Origin: a virus | Strand: one strand, 5' to 3' | DNA length: 58,461 nucleotides | IMG/VR virus record: IMGVR_UViG_3300044678_001332 | Coordinates: 1 to 58,461 of that record | Part shown: positions 22,863 to 31,857 of the stretch, piece by piece | Layout of the letters: the number at the start of each line of letters is the position of its first letter | Numbering within the stretch: position 1 is the first letter of the stretch | Notes under the pieces: model-generated | The model's database searches: none | What the model was told of the DNA's origin: nothing | Seen by the model: only the letters and a program-made list of their open reading frames with translations | Made by a program: the position numbers and the translations under genes

Positions 22863-25800
22863 TCTTAACTCAAGATAAAATAAATAATGCTGTAATAAAA
22901 GCTTTTTGTAAAATGGCAGATAAATCTGTCAAGTATTACAAAGGATTAAGTGTTGGTGTTAACAATGACTGCCTTCTAAAAGAGGCAGTTTTGTTAAATC
23001 AATATGTAGACAATATAAAATGTTTTAAAATAATAGGTTCTACTGAACAATGTGATTGTTGTATAGAAGGAGATTATAAGGTTATATTACCTAATGATAA
23101 GATATATTATTTTCAATTTGGTTGTGATGGCAATGGTTATCTATTAACTGAAGATAATGGTGGTTATGATTTTACTTACTGTTATGATGAGACTAATAAT
23201 CAATTAGTAATGTCTTATGATGTAGATTACAGCTATCAAAGTTATGTTGAGTTTGGAAATTTAACAAGTTCTACAGCTTTTGCTGTATATGTTAATTCAA
23301 CTATTATTTATGGTGCTAATCCTATTTCTTATAATGATTTTTTAGATGCATTTAATAGTAGTAATATTTTAGGATATTCATTAATAAATAATGGGGGTAG
23401 TAGAACTATTATAAGAAAGAATGGATTTTATACAAATGATAATATTCAAGTTTTAGATGGAGATTCTGTTTTTAATTTAATATTAGGAATGGTAGATGAA
23501 GGTCCATTAGTAATTAAATTTGAAGATGTAGATTTTACAGAAGAATGTAACTTTAGTTACTCAGGAGTATTTCCTTGGTATTATAATTCAGAATTAGAAG
23601 TTACAGGAACACCTATTTTAACTGATGATGGTTTAATTACTATAGAAGATCCATTAGGTAATGATATTGTAACACCATTAGTTATTCCAGCAGCATTACT
23701 AACAGACCCAGAAGATATAGTTGATTATTGGAATGATAATAGAGCATCTACTAACTTTACATTAAGTTATAATGGTACAGAGTATGTAATGGAATCTCCT
23801 GCAGACTTTGTAAACTATTATAGTCATACATTTAATTTTACTCAAACAGAAGTAGTTAATGTACCTGTTCCTGGAAATAAAGCAACAGCTAGTTGTACTA
23901 ATACAGAAATAGGTGATAAAAATGAAGGTAAAATTTTAAAAGCATATGTTAATAGTTCTGAAATAGGAAGTTATACTATTCTTAGTGGAGATAGTGCAGA
24001 TACTGCAGCACAATTAGCTGTTAAATTAGAAAACACTTTTACTTACGCAGGAACAAGTTCTGTAATAGGAGCTACTATAAATTTAACTGCACCTACTGAT
24101 GGAACAGCTTATAATGGAACAACCTATGAATTAAAGTTAATTACACCTGAAACTTTACCAATTTTACAACCTATAGGTATTGTAAATACTGGAGGAAATA
24201 CTAATACTTTTCAAGTAGTTTTACAATTAACATCACAAATTTTAGGTCAAGTAAACAATACAGGATTATTAACACCTACTCAATTAGCATCAGCAATATC
24301 TGCAAGTATAAATTCAGGAACTGGAACTCATGGTTTTTCATCAGTTTATACAGGAAGTACTAATTTTACTTTAGTTGCTCCTACTGGAAGTGGATCTACA
24401 TACAACAATGATGAAGTAGTTTTACAATGTAATCCTGATCCAGGTTCTACTATACAAACAAATTATGTATCTTCTGTTGTAACAGGCACACGTTCAATTT
24501 TTTTTAGTGGTGATGGTTCTAATGAAGTAATAGATGATATAGATAATGATACTTTTACAGGAGGTACTAATCCTACTACAACTCCAGAAATTGAACCAGT
24601 AACATATACATCAGAATTTAATATTATTGTTGATGATGAATTAACTTATGAAAATTTAAATCCTTGTTTTGAAGAATTAACTGAAATTGCTAGAATACTA
24701 GTTACAGGTAATCCAGTATTATCAGGTTACAATGGATTTATAACAATTAATAATTATAATAATGATCCAGTATATTCTTTAACTATACCATCAAATATTA
24801 TAACTAATCCATCAGCAATTGTAGATCTTTGGAATTCTACAATGACATATACAGGATTTACACTTGCCTATGAAAATGGAGAATACATATTTACTTCACC
24901 TGTAGATAATAATTATGTAAGTTGGACAGCACAATTTAAACAATATGAAGGTGGTCAAAGTTCAAATACATTACTTGTAGATCCTATACCACAACCTTTT
25001 ATTACAAGTGGTATTCCTGCAACAACAACTATTCTTGTTACAGGAAGTGATATGTTAAACAATAGTACTACTCAAAACTTTAATCTTAATAGTAATTTAT
25101 TGTTTGCACATAGTGGACAGTTTACTACTCCTGAATCTGTAGAAACTTTTTTTAATACAAATACTATTGATTACTCTATACAATATGATGGTCCTCAACT
25201 TGGACCTGAAGTATTAGCTACAGCTTCTAATAATTTTATAGGAACTGCATTTACTAATCCTGGTGAAACAGTAGAAATATATATTGATTTTGCTAATTAT
25301 ACTGCTCCAGGATGGAGATCAAATGCTAATTATATTGGAGAATATGTTATTCAACCAGGAGATGCTCAAATAGATATATGGTCTGGTTTAACAAATAATA
25401 TTACAAATAGACCTAATGGAATTACTACAACTTTTATTGTAAATGCAGTACCTACTCCAGGAGATATTTTAAATATTGTTCATTCAGCAACAGGTACTTC
25501 TATTCTAGGAGGTGCTTTTACTGCTGGATCATATTTAGATGTTGTTACAACAGCACAAGCCTTAAGAGATGTTATAAATTTAGTTCCTGGTAATATATGG
25601 TCAGCTCAATCAAATATAAATGTATCTGGAGATTTAATAATTACATTAAATCCATCAACACCTAGTTATGCAAACTACACTAATACAAATTTAGTAGTAA
25701 ATAACAGTTTAGGACCATCATGGTCTTTTGTAGATCCTATTAGAAGATTAATGAGGAACTATATTACAGAAGGTGGTGGTATTGCACCATTTGATCCATT

Positions 25801-26476
25801 AAATCCATATCAAATAACATTAACTGCTTTTGTAGGTTCAGGAACTAATTGGAATAATCCTAATGTTGGATTAGCAATTTTTTCAACAACTGGTAATGAA
25901 GTATATACAACTTTTGCAGGTGGTCAAAACCCAAGTCCAAATGGTAATTATTTTTACACAGTTAGTTCACCAGATTTAGATGGATTTGCATATAATGGAG
26001 ATATATTTTCAATAACATATTCATCAAGTCCTACAATAGATTTTGGATCATTTAGTGGTGGTAGTAGTTCAACAATGGGTTTTTTATATTGGGAACTAAT
26101 TTTACCATCAGGAAGTACTGTAGTATATCAAGATGCTACTACTCCTGTTAACTATGCATCACTTCAAGAAATTGTTGATGCATTTAATGATTCTCCAAAT
26201 AATTTTGATTTTACTGCTACATTACAAGGAAATAATATTTACATTGCTAGTCCACCTAATACTTTTGAATTTTACAATGGTAGTGAAGTTAATTTACAAT
26301 ATGCTTATTTTTCTGAATTTCCTATTCAAGAATATAATTCTGAATTTAAAAATGGTGTTAATCCAACATTAATATCTTACATTGGACAATTTGAAAATCA
26401 AAAACCATTAGTAGAACAAACTTGTTTAACTAATGAACAAGTAATCAATATAATAAACAACATAAATAAAATATAA
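22859..26476 (+). CDS. Large repetitive fibre/adhesin-type structural protein
   Basis: A 1205-residue beta-rich, Asn/Thr-rich protein. The N-terminal 110 residues (MILTQDKINNAVIKAFCKMA, with CDCCIEGDYKVILP) look like an assembly domain. From about residue 248 there is a repeated unit of about 80 residues with VTGxPxL at its start, then ITIxxxxxxxxxxLxIPxxxxxxPxxIVDxWN and FTLxYxxxEYxxxSP. Copies start near 249 and 613, with a diverged one near 725. Several Cys-containing pairs occur. No enzyme motif is visible. Likely a long tail or head appendage that contacts the cell surface. Confidence 0.6.
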   Translation: MILTQDKINNAVIKAFCKMADKSVKYYKGLSVGVNNDCLLKEAVLLNQYVDNIKCFKIIGSTEQCDCCIEGDYKVILPNDKIYYFQFGCDGNGYLLTEDNGGYDFTYCYDETNNQLVMSYDVDYSYQSYVEFGNLTSSTAFAVYVNSTIIYGANPISYNDFLDAFNSSNILGYSLINNGGSRTIIRKNGFYTNDNIQVLDGDSVFNLILGMVDEGPLVIKFEDVDFTEECNFSYSGVFPWYYNSELEVTGTPILTDDGLITIEDPLGNDIVTPLVIPAALLTDPEDIVDYWNDNRASTNFTLSYNGTEYVMESPADFVNYYSHTFNFTQTEVVNVPVPGNKATASCTNTEIGDKNEGKILKAYVNSSEIGSYTILSGDSADTAAQLAVKLENTFTYAGTSSVIGATINLTAPTDGTAYNGTTYELKLITPETLPILQPIGIVNTGGNTNTFQVVLQLTSQILGQVNNTGLLTPTQLASAISASINSGTGTHGFSSVYTGSTNFTLVAPTGSGSTYNNDEVVLQCNPDPGSTIQTNYVSSVVTGTRSIFFSGDGSNEVIDDIDNDTFTGGTNPTTTPEIEPVTYTSEFNIIVDDELTYENLNPCFEELTEIARILVTGNPVLSGYNGFITINNYNNDPVYSLTIPSNIITNPSAIVDLWNSTMTYTGFTLAYENGEYIFTSPVDNNYVSWTAQFKQYEGGQSSNTLLVDPIPQPFITSGIPATTTILVTGSDMLNNSTTQNFNLNSNLLFAHSGQFTTPESVETFFNTNTIDYSIQYDGPQLGPEVLATASNNFIGTAFTNPGETVEIYIDFANYTAPGWRSNANYIGEYVIQPGDAQIDIWSGLTNNITNRPNGITTTFIVNAVPTPGDILNIVHSATGTSILGGAFTAGSYLDVVTTAQALRDVINLVPGNIWSAQSNINVSGDLIITLNPSTPSYANYTNTNLVVNNSLGPSWSFVDPIRRLMRNYITEGGGIAPFDPLNPYQITLTAFVGSGTNWNNPNVGLAIFSTTGNEVYTTFAGGQNPSPNGNYFYTVSSPDLDGFAYNGDIFSITYSSSPTIDFGSFSGGSSSTMGFLYWELILPSGSTVVYQDATTPVNYASLQEIVDAFNDSPNNFDFTATLQGNNIYIASPPNTFEFYNGSEVNLQYAYFSEFPIQEYNSEFKNGVNPTLISYIGQFENQKPLVEQTCLTNEQVINIINNINKI

Positions 26477-26477
26477 A

Positions 26478-26843
26478 ATGAGTAATTATTTTCCTAATGC
26501 TAGACCTAATGAAAATATAACAACAACATTAAGAGCAGTAAATGATGATCCTATTGTAGTATGTTTAATAAATACTTCAGCACCATCAACTAATCTTAAA
26601 GAGTATATTCTTTCAGACTATGATTCTAATCCAAATAATTATCCTGCATATGAAAGTTTTAAATCATTATTAGCTACTTTAAATAAAGTTAATATGGTTC
26701 AAGTTTTAACAGGGTTTGTTCAATTTCCTAATGTATCTAGTACACCAATTAATGTTCCCGCTGTTGGTTTAACTTTTTATGGAAATAGTAATTTTAATTC
26801 ATTATTTGTTGATTCATCTAGAGTTATTCTTTACATTAAGTAA
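26478..26843 (+). CDS. Hypothetical 121-aa protein among fibre genes
   Basis: A small soluble protein starting MSNYFPNARPNENITTTLRA. The sequence is beta-rich (DDPIVVCLINTSAPSTN, VGLTFYGNSNFNSLFVDSSR, ILYIK) and lacks signal peptide or repeats. It lies 1 nt after the 1205-aa gene and 7 nt before the next fibre gene, so it is co-transcribed. It may be a fibre chaperone or a small virion component; no family recognised. Confidence 0.5.
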   Translation: MSNYFPNARPNENITTTLRAVNDDPIVVCLINTSAPSTNLKEYILSDYDSNPNNYPAYESFKSLLATLNKVNMVQVLTGFVQFPNVSSTPINVPAVGLTFYGNSNFNSLFVDSSRVILYIK

Positions 26844-26850
26844 TTAATTA

Positions 26851-28803
26851 ATGCCATTATTTAATAACAAAAGAAAAGATTACAGTATACAACCTCCTAA
26901 GCAGCTAGTACCTGCAGGAGGTTTTACTGTTACTGATAGTTCTAATATTGATTTTACTTATTTTAATGGTAATTTAACTGCAGATCTTACAATTACATCA
27001 GTAATACCTGGTACTTATGGTAATATAACTAATATACCAAGACTTACTATTGATCAATGGGGAAGAGTAACTGGTGTAACATTAGTACCATTTTCAGTAA
27101 CAGGAATAACATTGGAAACTAATGGTACTCCAAATGGAGACCAAACTTTATTAAATCTTGTAGCAGGTACTAACATGACTATCACTGATGATGGTTTTGG
27201 TAATATTACATTTGATTCTACAGGAGGAAGTGGTGGAACTTATACAGCAGATAATGGTATTACTGAAACTACAAATAACTTTCAATTAGGTGGACCACTT
27301 GTTCTTAATACTGTTATAAGTGGTGCTACCAGAGCATATGGAATTGATTTTAGTGAGCTTAGTTATATTACTGGAACTACTGACCAATTAAATGTGGTAG
27401 CTGATAATGGTATAGATAATACACAGCTAGACATATCTGGTGGAGGTGGTCAAATTATTCATACTAATACTGTTGCAGGATCTCAATCTGCTGTATTACT
27501 TCAGTCAAGTACAGCAGCATTACAGCAAATTTCTGCTGCAAGTGGTGGATCTATTCAATTTACTTCAGCATTTGGCTTATTTGGATATTACCATACTCCA
27601 GTATTAACCCAAGTTCAATACCAAGTAGAAATTAATTCTGTTGGAATACACATAGTTACACCAAATGTTCAGGCTTCAACAGCTAGTGTTGGTCAGGTAC
27701 TTACATTACAAAATGCTACAACAGGACAGGTAGAGTTTCAAACTTCAACTGCTGGGGGTGGTGGAGGAGGTAGAAGTTACTATTTAAATGGAAGCGTTAT
27801 TCAAGGAAACTTTGCAGGAATACTTGACATGAGGCAGATGAGTCCAGTTCCTGTAATTGGAACAGGTACTGACTTTACTATAAACACAAATGGATACATT
27901 AAGAGTTTTATAACAGATGCTGGAGACCCTAACAAGGCTGTAATACCTGCTGGTAACTGGAACTTTGAGTTATGGTTTAGTGTAAATAATACTGGGGGAA
28001 GCCCAAGCTTTTATGTAGAACTTTCTAAATATGATGGTGCTGCATTTACTCTTATTGCAACAGGTAGTGCGAATCCAACAAACATTACTACGACAGCAAC
28101 AACGCTTTACATTACAGCACTTGGAGTTCCACAAACTCCACTTTTACTAACAGATAGACTTGCTGTAAGAGTCTTTGTAAACCACGGAGGAGGAGGTAGA
28201 GTAGTTACACTTCATACCCAAGGCCCTCACCTTAGTCAAATAATCACAGACTTTCCATCAGGTATTACTTCTCTTAATGGGTTAACAGCATTTGTACAAA
28301 ACTTTGCAACTCCAGGTACAACAGGAACAGCACCTAATTGGAGTTCTGCTTTAGATGCTCACACGTTAAATATTCCATTAGCAAGTACAGCAGGCGTTAC
28401 AGCAGGGTTAATAAGTAATACTCAGTATTCAAATCTAAAAACAGGCTCATGCGGTGTTACATTTGATGGTCAAGGAGGAACAATAGGTAATGGTAAAACT
28501 GCTTATGTGCAAGTACCATATAATGGAACACTAACTAGTTGGACATTGGTTGCTAATACATCAGGTAGTTGTACTATAACTGTGTTTAAAGATACATTTG
28601 CTAATTTTCCTCCATTAACACCTTCTGATAATATATATACTGTACAACCTGCATTAACATCTCAACAAAAAAATCAAAATTTAACTCCAACATATATAGG
28701 CTCTCAAGCAACTGTTACAGCAGGAGATTACATAGGATTTACTATATCTGGTGTTACTACACTTAGTTGGGTAAATTTAACATTATCAATTACTAAAACA
28801 TAA
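26851..28803 (+). CDS. Tail-fibre-like protein
   Basis: A 650-residue Gly/Thr/Asn-rich protein. Residues about 45-75 contain PGTYGNITNIPRLTIDQWGR followed by VTGVTL, the recurring tail-fibre repeat with consensus YG...vP.itvD..GRvt. Further shaft-like segments follow (TADNGITETTNNFQLGGPLV). A Gly stretch (TAGGGGGGRSYY) marks a domain border near residue 305. The rest consists of two beta domains, the last ending NLTLSITKT. The section from about 27700 to 28450 has visibly more C and G than its surroundings, suggesting an exchanged receptor-binding module. It ends in a TAATG overlap with the next gene. Confidence 0.65.
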   Translation: MPLFNNKRKDYSIQPPKQLVPAGGFTVTDSSNIDFTYFNGNLTADLTITSVIPGTYGNITNIPRLTIDQWGRVTGVTLVPFSVTGITLETNGTPNGDQTLLNLVAGTNMTITDDGFGNITFDSTGGSGGTYTADNGITETTNNFQLGGPLVLNTVISGATRAYGIDFSELSYITGTTDQLNVVADNGIDNTQLDISGGGGQIIHTNTVAGSQSAVLLQSSTAALQQISAASGGSIQFTSAFGLFGYYHTPVLTQVQYQVEINSVGIHIVTPNVQASTASVGQVLTLQNATTGQVEFQTSTAGGGGGGRSYYLNGSVIQGNFAGILDMRQMSPVPVIGTGTDFTINTNGYIKSFITDAGDPNKAVIPAGNWNFELWFSVNNTGGSPSFYVELSKYDGAAFTLIATGSANPTNITTTATTLYITALGVPQTPLLLTDRLAVRVFVNHGGGGRVVTLHTQGPHLSQIITDFPSGITSLNGLTAFVQNFATPGTTGTAPNWSSALDAHTLNIPLASTAGVTAGLISNTQYSNLKTGSCGVTFDGQGGTIGNGKTAYVQVPYNGTLTSWTLVANTSGSCTITVFKDTFANFPPLTPSDNIYTVQPALTSQQKNQNLTPTYIGSQATVTAGDYIGFTISGVTTLSWVNLTLSITKT

Positions 28804-29213
28804 TGGCATTAATTGTATTAAATAATTTAACTATTTCAGGTAATACAACATTTGCAGGTACAGATGGTTGGACTTGTAATAATTTAATTTGTACTGTAAC
28901 ACCACCAATTACTATAACTTTACAAAATAGTGTTACATATACTACTACAACATCTGCTCAATTAACAAGTGGAACTAATGCTTCAAGAATTACAATGGTA
29001 TCAAGTAGTGCTACTATTAGAGCAATTTGGACATTACAAAATGGAGCCTCTCAATCACTTACATATGTTAATGGTACAAGAATAGATTCATCATTAGGTC
29101 AAAGAGTATATACTTTTGGTGGTACTATTAGTACTACACCAGTTGGTGCTGAAACATTAAATTGGAGTTTGTTAGTTGCACCAGGTACAGTTGCATATAC
29201 ATTTGTAAATTAA
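28803..29213 (+). CDS. Small fibre-associated beta protein
   Basis: A 136-residue protein starting MALIVLNNLTISGNTTFAG. The N-terminal 30 residues resemble the start of the 235-aa protein at 31143 (same LTIxGNTTFxGT pattern), so the two share a module. The rest is Thr/Ser-rich beta sequence (TITLQNSVTYTTTTSAQLTS). No signal peptide. It starts on the stop codon of the preceding fibre gene. Confidence 0.55.
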   Translation: MALIVLNNLTISGNTTFAGTDGWTCNNLICTVTPPITITLQNSVTYTTTTSAQLTSGTNASRITMVSSSATIRAIWTLQNGASQSLTYVNGTRIDSSLGQRVYTFGGTISTTPVGAETLNWSLLVAPGTVAYTFVN

Positions 29214-29220
29214 TTTTAAG

Positions 29221-29228
29221 TATATTTG
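29221..29228 (+). promoter_or_regulatory. -7 box TATATTTG
   Basis: TATATTTGTAAAAAA in the 32-nt gap between genes, 17 nt before the next start. The same octamer is found at 18702, 33234, 33786 and 54901. Confidence 0.55.
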
Positions 29229-29245
29229 TAAAAAAGTAATAAGCT

Positions 29246-29488
29246 ATGACATACAAAATTATTTCTACAAGACAGTCAAAAGAAATATTATTTACTACAG
29301 TTGAATATAACTTTGATGGTGAAATTATTTCTAATGATGTTGCTCACTTTATGCCTCAATCACAAGAGGAAGTTGAACAAACTATTGTAAATAATGCTCA
29401 ATCTATTTTAGCTCAAAAAGAAGCTGAAGATAGAATTGCTACTATTATTCCATCACTATCTATTAACGAAATTAAAACTATTGAATAA
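29246..29488 (+). CDS. Hypothetical 80-aa protein
   Basis: A small alpha/beta protein starting MTYKIISTRQSKEILFTTVE. It has a beta hairpin then a helix (SQEEVEQTIVNNAQSILAQK) and a terminal helix. It resembles the small assembly or chaperone-like proteins found beside fibre genes, but no family is recognised. It has its own promoter box and a TAATG overlap with the next gene, so the two are translated together. Confidence 0.5.
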   Translation: MTYKIISTRQSKEILFTTVEYNFDGEIISNDVAHFMPQSQEEVEQTIVNNAQSILAQKEAEDRIATIIPSLSINEIKTIE

Positions 29489-31140
29489 TGCCTACTTGGA
29501 CAGGATTAGGAGCAAATAATGATTGGAGTACAGGTGGAAACTGGGATACTGGTTCTGCACCAACAGCAGCTCAACCCGCTATATTTAATGGAGTAGGAAT
29601 TAGCGGTAATAAAAATTGCATTATTACATTAAATGCTACTTGTAGTGATTTTATATTAACAGGATATTCTGGTCAAATTCAATTTACAAATACTCTAACA
29701 GTAAATATGACAGCTACAGGAGGAAATATTACCTTTTCTGCTGCTCTTGGATTTTCAATGGTTGGACCTAATGGAATTAGTTATAATCTAAGTATAACAT
29801 CAACAACTCGTACAATAACAAGTAATGGATATTTCTTTAATCTTCCATTTTCAATGCTTGGAGTAGGCGGTTCAACTTTAATTTTAAATGGAGATTTTCA
29901 AGTAAGCAATTTTACTGGTTTTAATGTTAGCATAAATGGACCTGGAGAATTTAGAGTATCTGGAAATTGGTCTTCTACTGCACTTGGAACTGCGTTGAAA
30001 GTTCTTAATGGAAATGGCACTATGAATACTAATAGTGGTGCACAAAATCTTGTTATTAATGCTCCAGGATTTACTCGAATTTTTTCAGGAAATATATTCA
30101 TTACTAGTACTTTATTATGGATTGCTGGAACTACTGTTACAACTGGTTCTACATTTACATTTAATGGTATGACCAATATAAACATGGGAGGTATTGGACA
30201 ACCATTAAATAATGTTACATTTTTTAATGTAGTTGCTACCACTACTTTTGCAACCGATTTATATATATTAGGTAATTTTGCTACTGGAAATGCTAATGTA
30301 TACAATAGCCCAGGAAAGATATATGTAGCAGGAGATTTTTCTAGTCCTTTTGGATCACCTAGTGGTTCTGCTATAATAGAAATGAACGGAACTAGTAGTA
30401 CTATTTCAAATCCTACTAATCTCAATTTTATAATAAATACAGCAGGAGTAATTACTCTTGCCTCAACAGCTAGATTTAATGGAAATCTTACCTTAACAGC
30501 AGGAACATTAAATGTAACAAATCCGTTAAGAAAAAGTGGTGGACTTTTAACAATAACTAGTGGAATAACATTTACAGGAGGCGGAGATTTAATTTTTGTA
30601 GGATCTGTACCAGGTGTTGTTCATTCAGTAACATCAAATGGAATAACATGGCCTTATTCAATGCAAATTACGCCTGATGTTAATATCACCAACGATATAA
30701 TTACATTTAATGATACATTTACTGTTGCAGGAAACGTAACTTCTAATGCACCAATAGTATCTGCTAATACTCATACATTAAATGGTAGTAATTTACAAAT
30801 AAATGGTAATTTAATTATTAATCATACTGGAGGACTTTTAGGAACTTCAACTATAGTTTTACAAGGTTCTAGTAGTTCAAATTGGACTCATGTTGTAACA
30901 AGTCCTATACAAAATAATTTAACTATAAATAAAACTGGAGGAGCATCTGTTACAGTTTCAGGAAATATTACTTGGGGTGCAGCAAGTAGAACATTAAATT
31001 TAAATTCAAATGCAAATTTTACAACTAATAATGTAACATTAACATTATCAGGAACTCCATTAACTATAACAAATGCAAGTAATAGTCAATTTTATAATTT
31101 AACAACAGCAGCAGGAGCTCAAACAATTAATATAAATTAA
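29488..31140 (+). CDS. Beta-helix adhesin/fibre protein
   Basis: A 550-residue protein starting MPTWTGLGANNDWSTGGNWD. This WxGxGxxxDWSxxxNWD opening is typical of Bacteroidota surface beta-helix proteins. The whole body is a run of short Thr/Asn/Gly strands (for example GGNITFSAALGFSMVG, RFNGNLTLTAGTLNVT, GGASVTVSGNITWGA) with about 20-residue periodicity, as in right-handed beta-helices. No signal peptide, so probably a virion appendage. It is followed 2 nt later by the 235-aa gene. Confidence 0.6.
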   Translation: MPTWTGLGANNDWSTGGNWDTGSAPTAAQPAIFNGVGISGNKNCIITLNATCSDFILTGYSGQIQFTNTLTVNMTATGGNITFSAALGFSMVGPNGISYNLSITSTTRTITSNGYFFNLPFSMLGVGGSTLILNGDFQVSNFTGFNVSINGPGEFRVSGNWSSTALGTALKVLNGNGTMNTNSGAQNLVINAPGFTRIFSGNIFITSTLLWIAGTTVTTGSTFTFNGMTNINMGGIGQPLNNVTFFNVVATTTFATDLYILGNFATGNANVYNSPGKIYVAGDFSSPFGSPSGSAIIEMNGTSSTISNPTNLNFIINTAGVITLASTARFNGNLTLTAGTLNVTNPLRKSGGLLTITSGITFTGGGDLIFVGSVPGVVHSVTSNGITWPYSMQITPDVNITNDIITFNDTFTVAGNVTSNAPIVSANTHTLNGSNLQINGNLIINHTGGLLGTSTIVLQGSSSSNWTHVVTSPIQNNLTINKTGGASVTVSGNITWGAASRTLNLNSNANFTTNNVTLTLSGTPLTITNASNSQFYNLTTAAGAQTININ

Positions 31141-31142
31141 CA

Positions 31143-31850
31143 ATGGCTATAACTATAACAAATATATTAACAATAGGAGGTAATACTACTTTTAGTGGAA
31201 CTGGTGGAGGCTTTACAACTAAAGATTATATACAAACAGTTGCAGGTTCTACAGTTACACTAAAATCAGGAGCAACATATACTGTAACAGGACAATTAAC
31301 TATTACAGGAACAGCAACTCAAAGATGTACTTTAAAAGGTAGTGATACTTATACAGGAACAGGAACTGTTTCTGGAAATACATTAAGTACATCTGCTATA
31401 GTTACATTAGTTCCTCCAACTGCTCCTGCTACATACAATTATTTAATGAGTCAAAATGAAGCTAATGTAGGTGTATTAAAAAGACCAGTTGCTGGAATGA
31501 ATGTAGCACCAGTTACTGCTGTATCAAGTTTTCCTAGTGTAACAGCAGGTAGTGGTACAACATCATTAACTTTATCTAAATCATTTACAATGGGTATACC
31601 CTCAAGAGGAATAAAAATTGGATTAACTGCAAAATTTATTCATACTGCTGCTGGAGGAGATGCTGCTAGAAATATTAATTTTGTTAATACTTTTGATATA
31701 GATAGTGTAGGAAGTACTCAATCACCTATTAAAGCTGATAACTCTTATCAAAATAGAATAGGAATCCCTAATCCTAATTTATGGAGAACTGTTAATTGGG
31801 ATTCATTAAATCCATTAACACCATTAATTACAATAGCATATGTAGAATAA
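31143..31850 (+). CDS. Small fibre-associated beta protein (paralogue of 28803 gene)
   Basis: A 235-residue protein starting MAITITNILTIGGNTTFSGT, matching the N-terminal module of the 136-aa protein at 28803. A Thr-rich beta stretch follows (GSTVTLKSGATYTVTGQLTI). The C-terminal 130 residues are a different domain with PVTAVSSFPSVTAGSGTT and RGIKIGLTAKFIHTAAGGDA. Two copies flanking the beta-helix gene suggest duplication of a fibre attachment or capping module. Confidence 0.55.
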   Translation: MAITITNILTIGGNTTFSGTGGGFTTKDYIQTVAGSTVTLKSGATYTVTGQLTITGTATQRCTLKGSDTYTGTGTVSGNTLSTSAIVTLVPPTAPATYNYLMSQNEANVGVLKRPVAGMNVAPVTAVSSFPSVTAGSGTTSLTLSKSFTMGIPSRGIKIGLTAKFIHTAAGGDAARNINFVNTFDIDSVGSTQSPIKADNSYQNRIGIPNPNLWRTVNWDSLNPLTPLITIAYVE

Positions 31851-31857
31851 AGTAAAT

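Noticed and set aside
29898-30425. Leftward 175-aa open frame opposite the beta-helix gene
   Set aside because: An antisense shadow of a repetitive Asn/Thr-rich gene, with no start context or family pattern.
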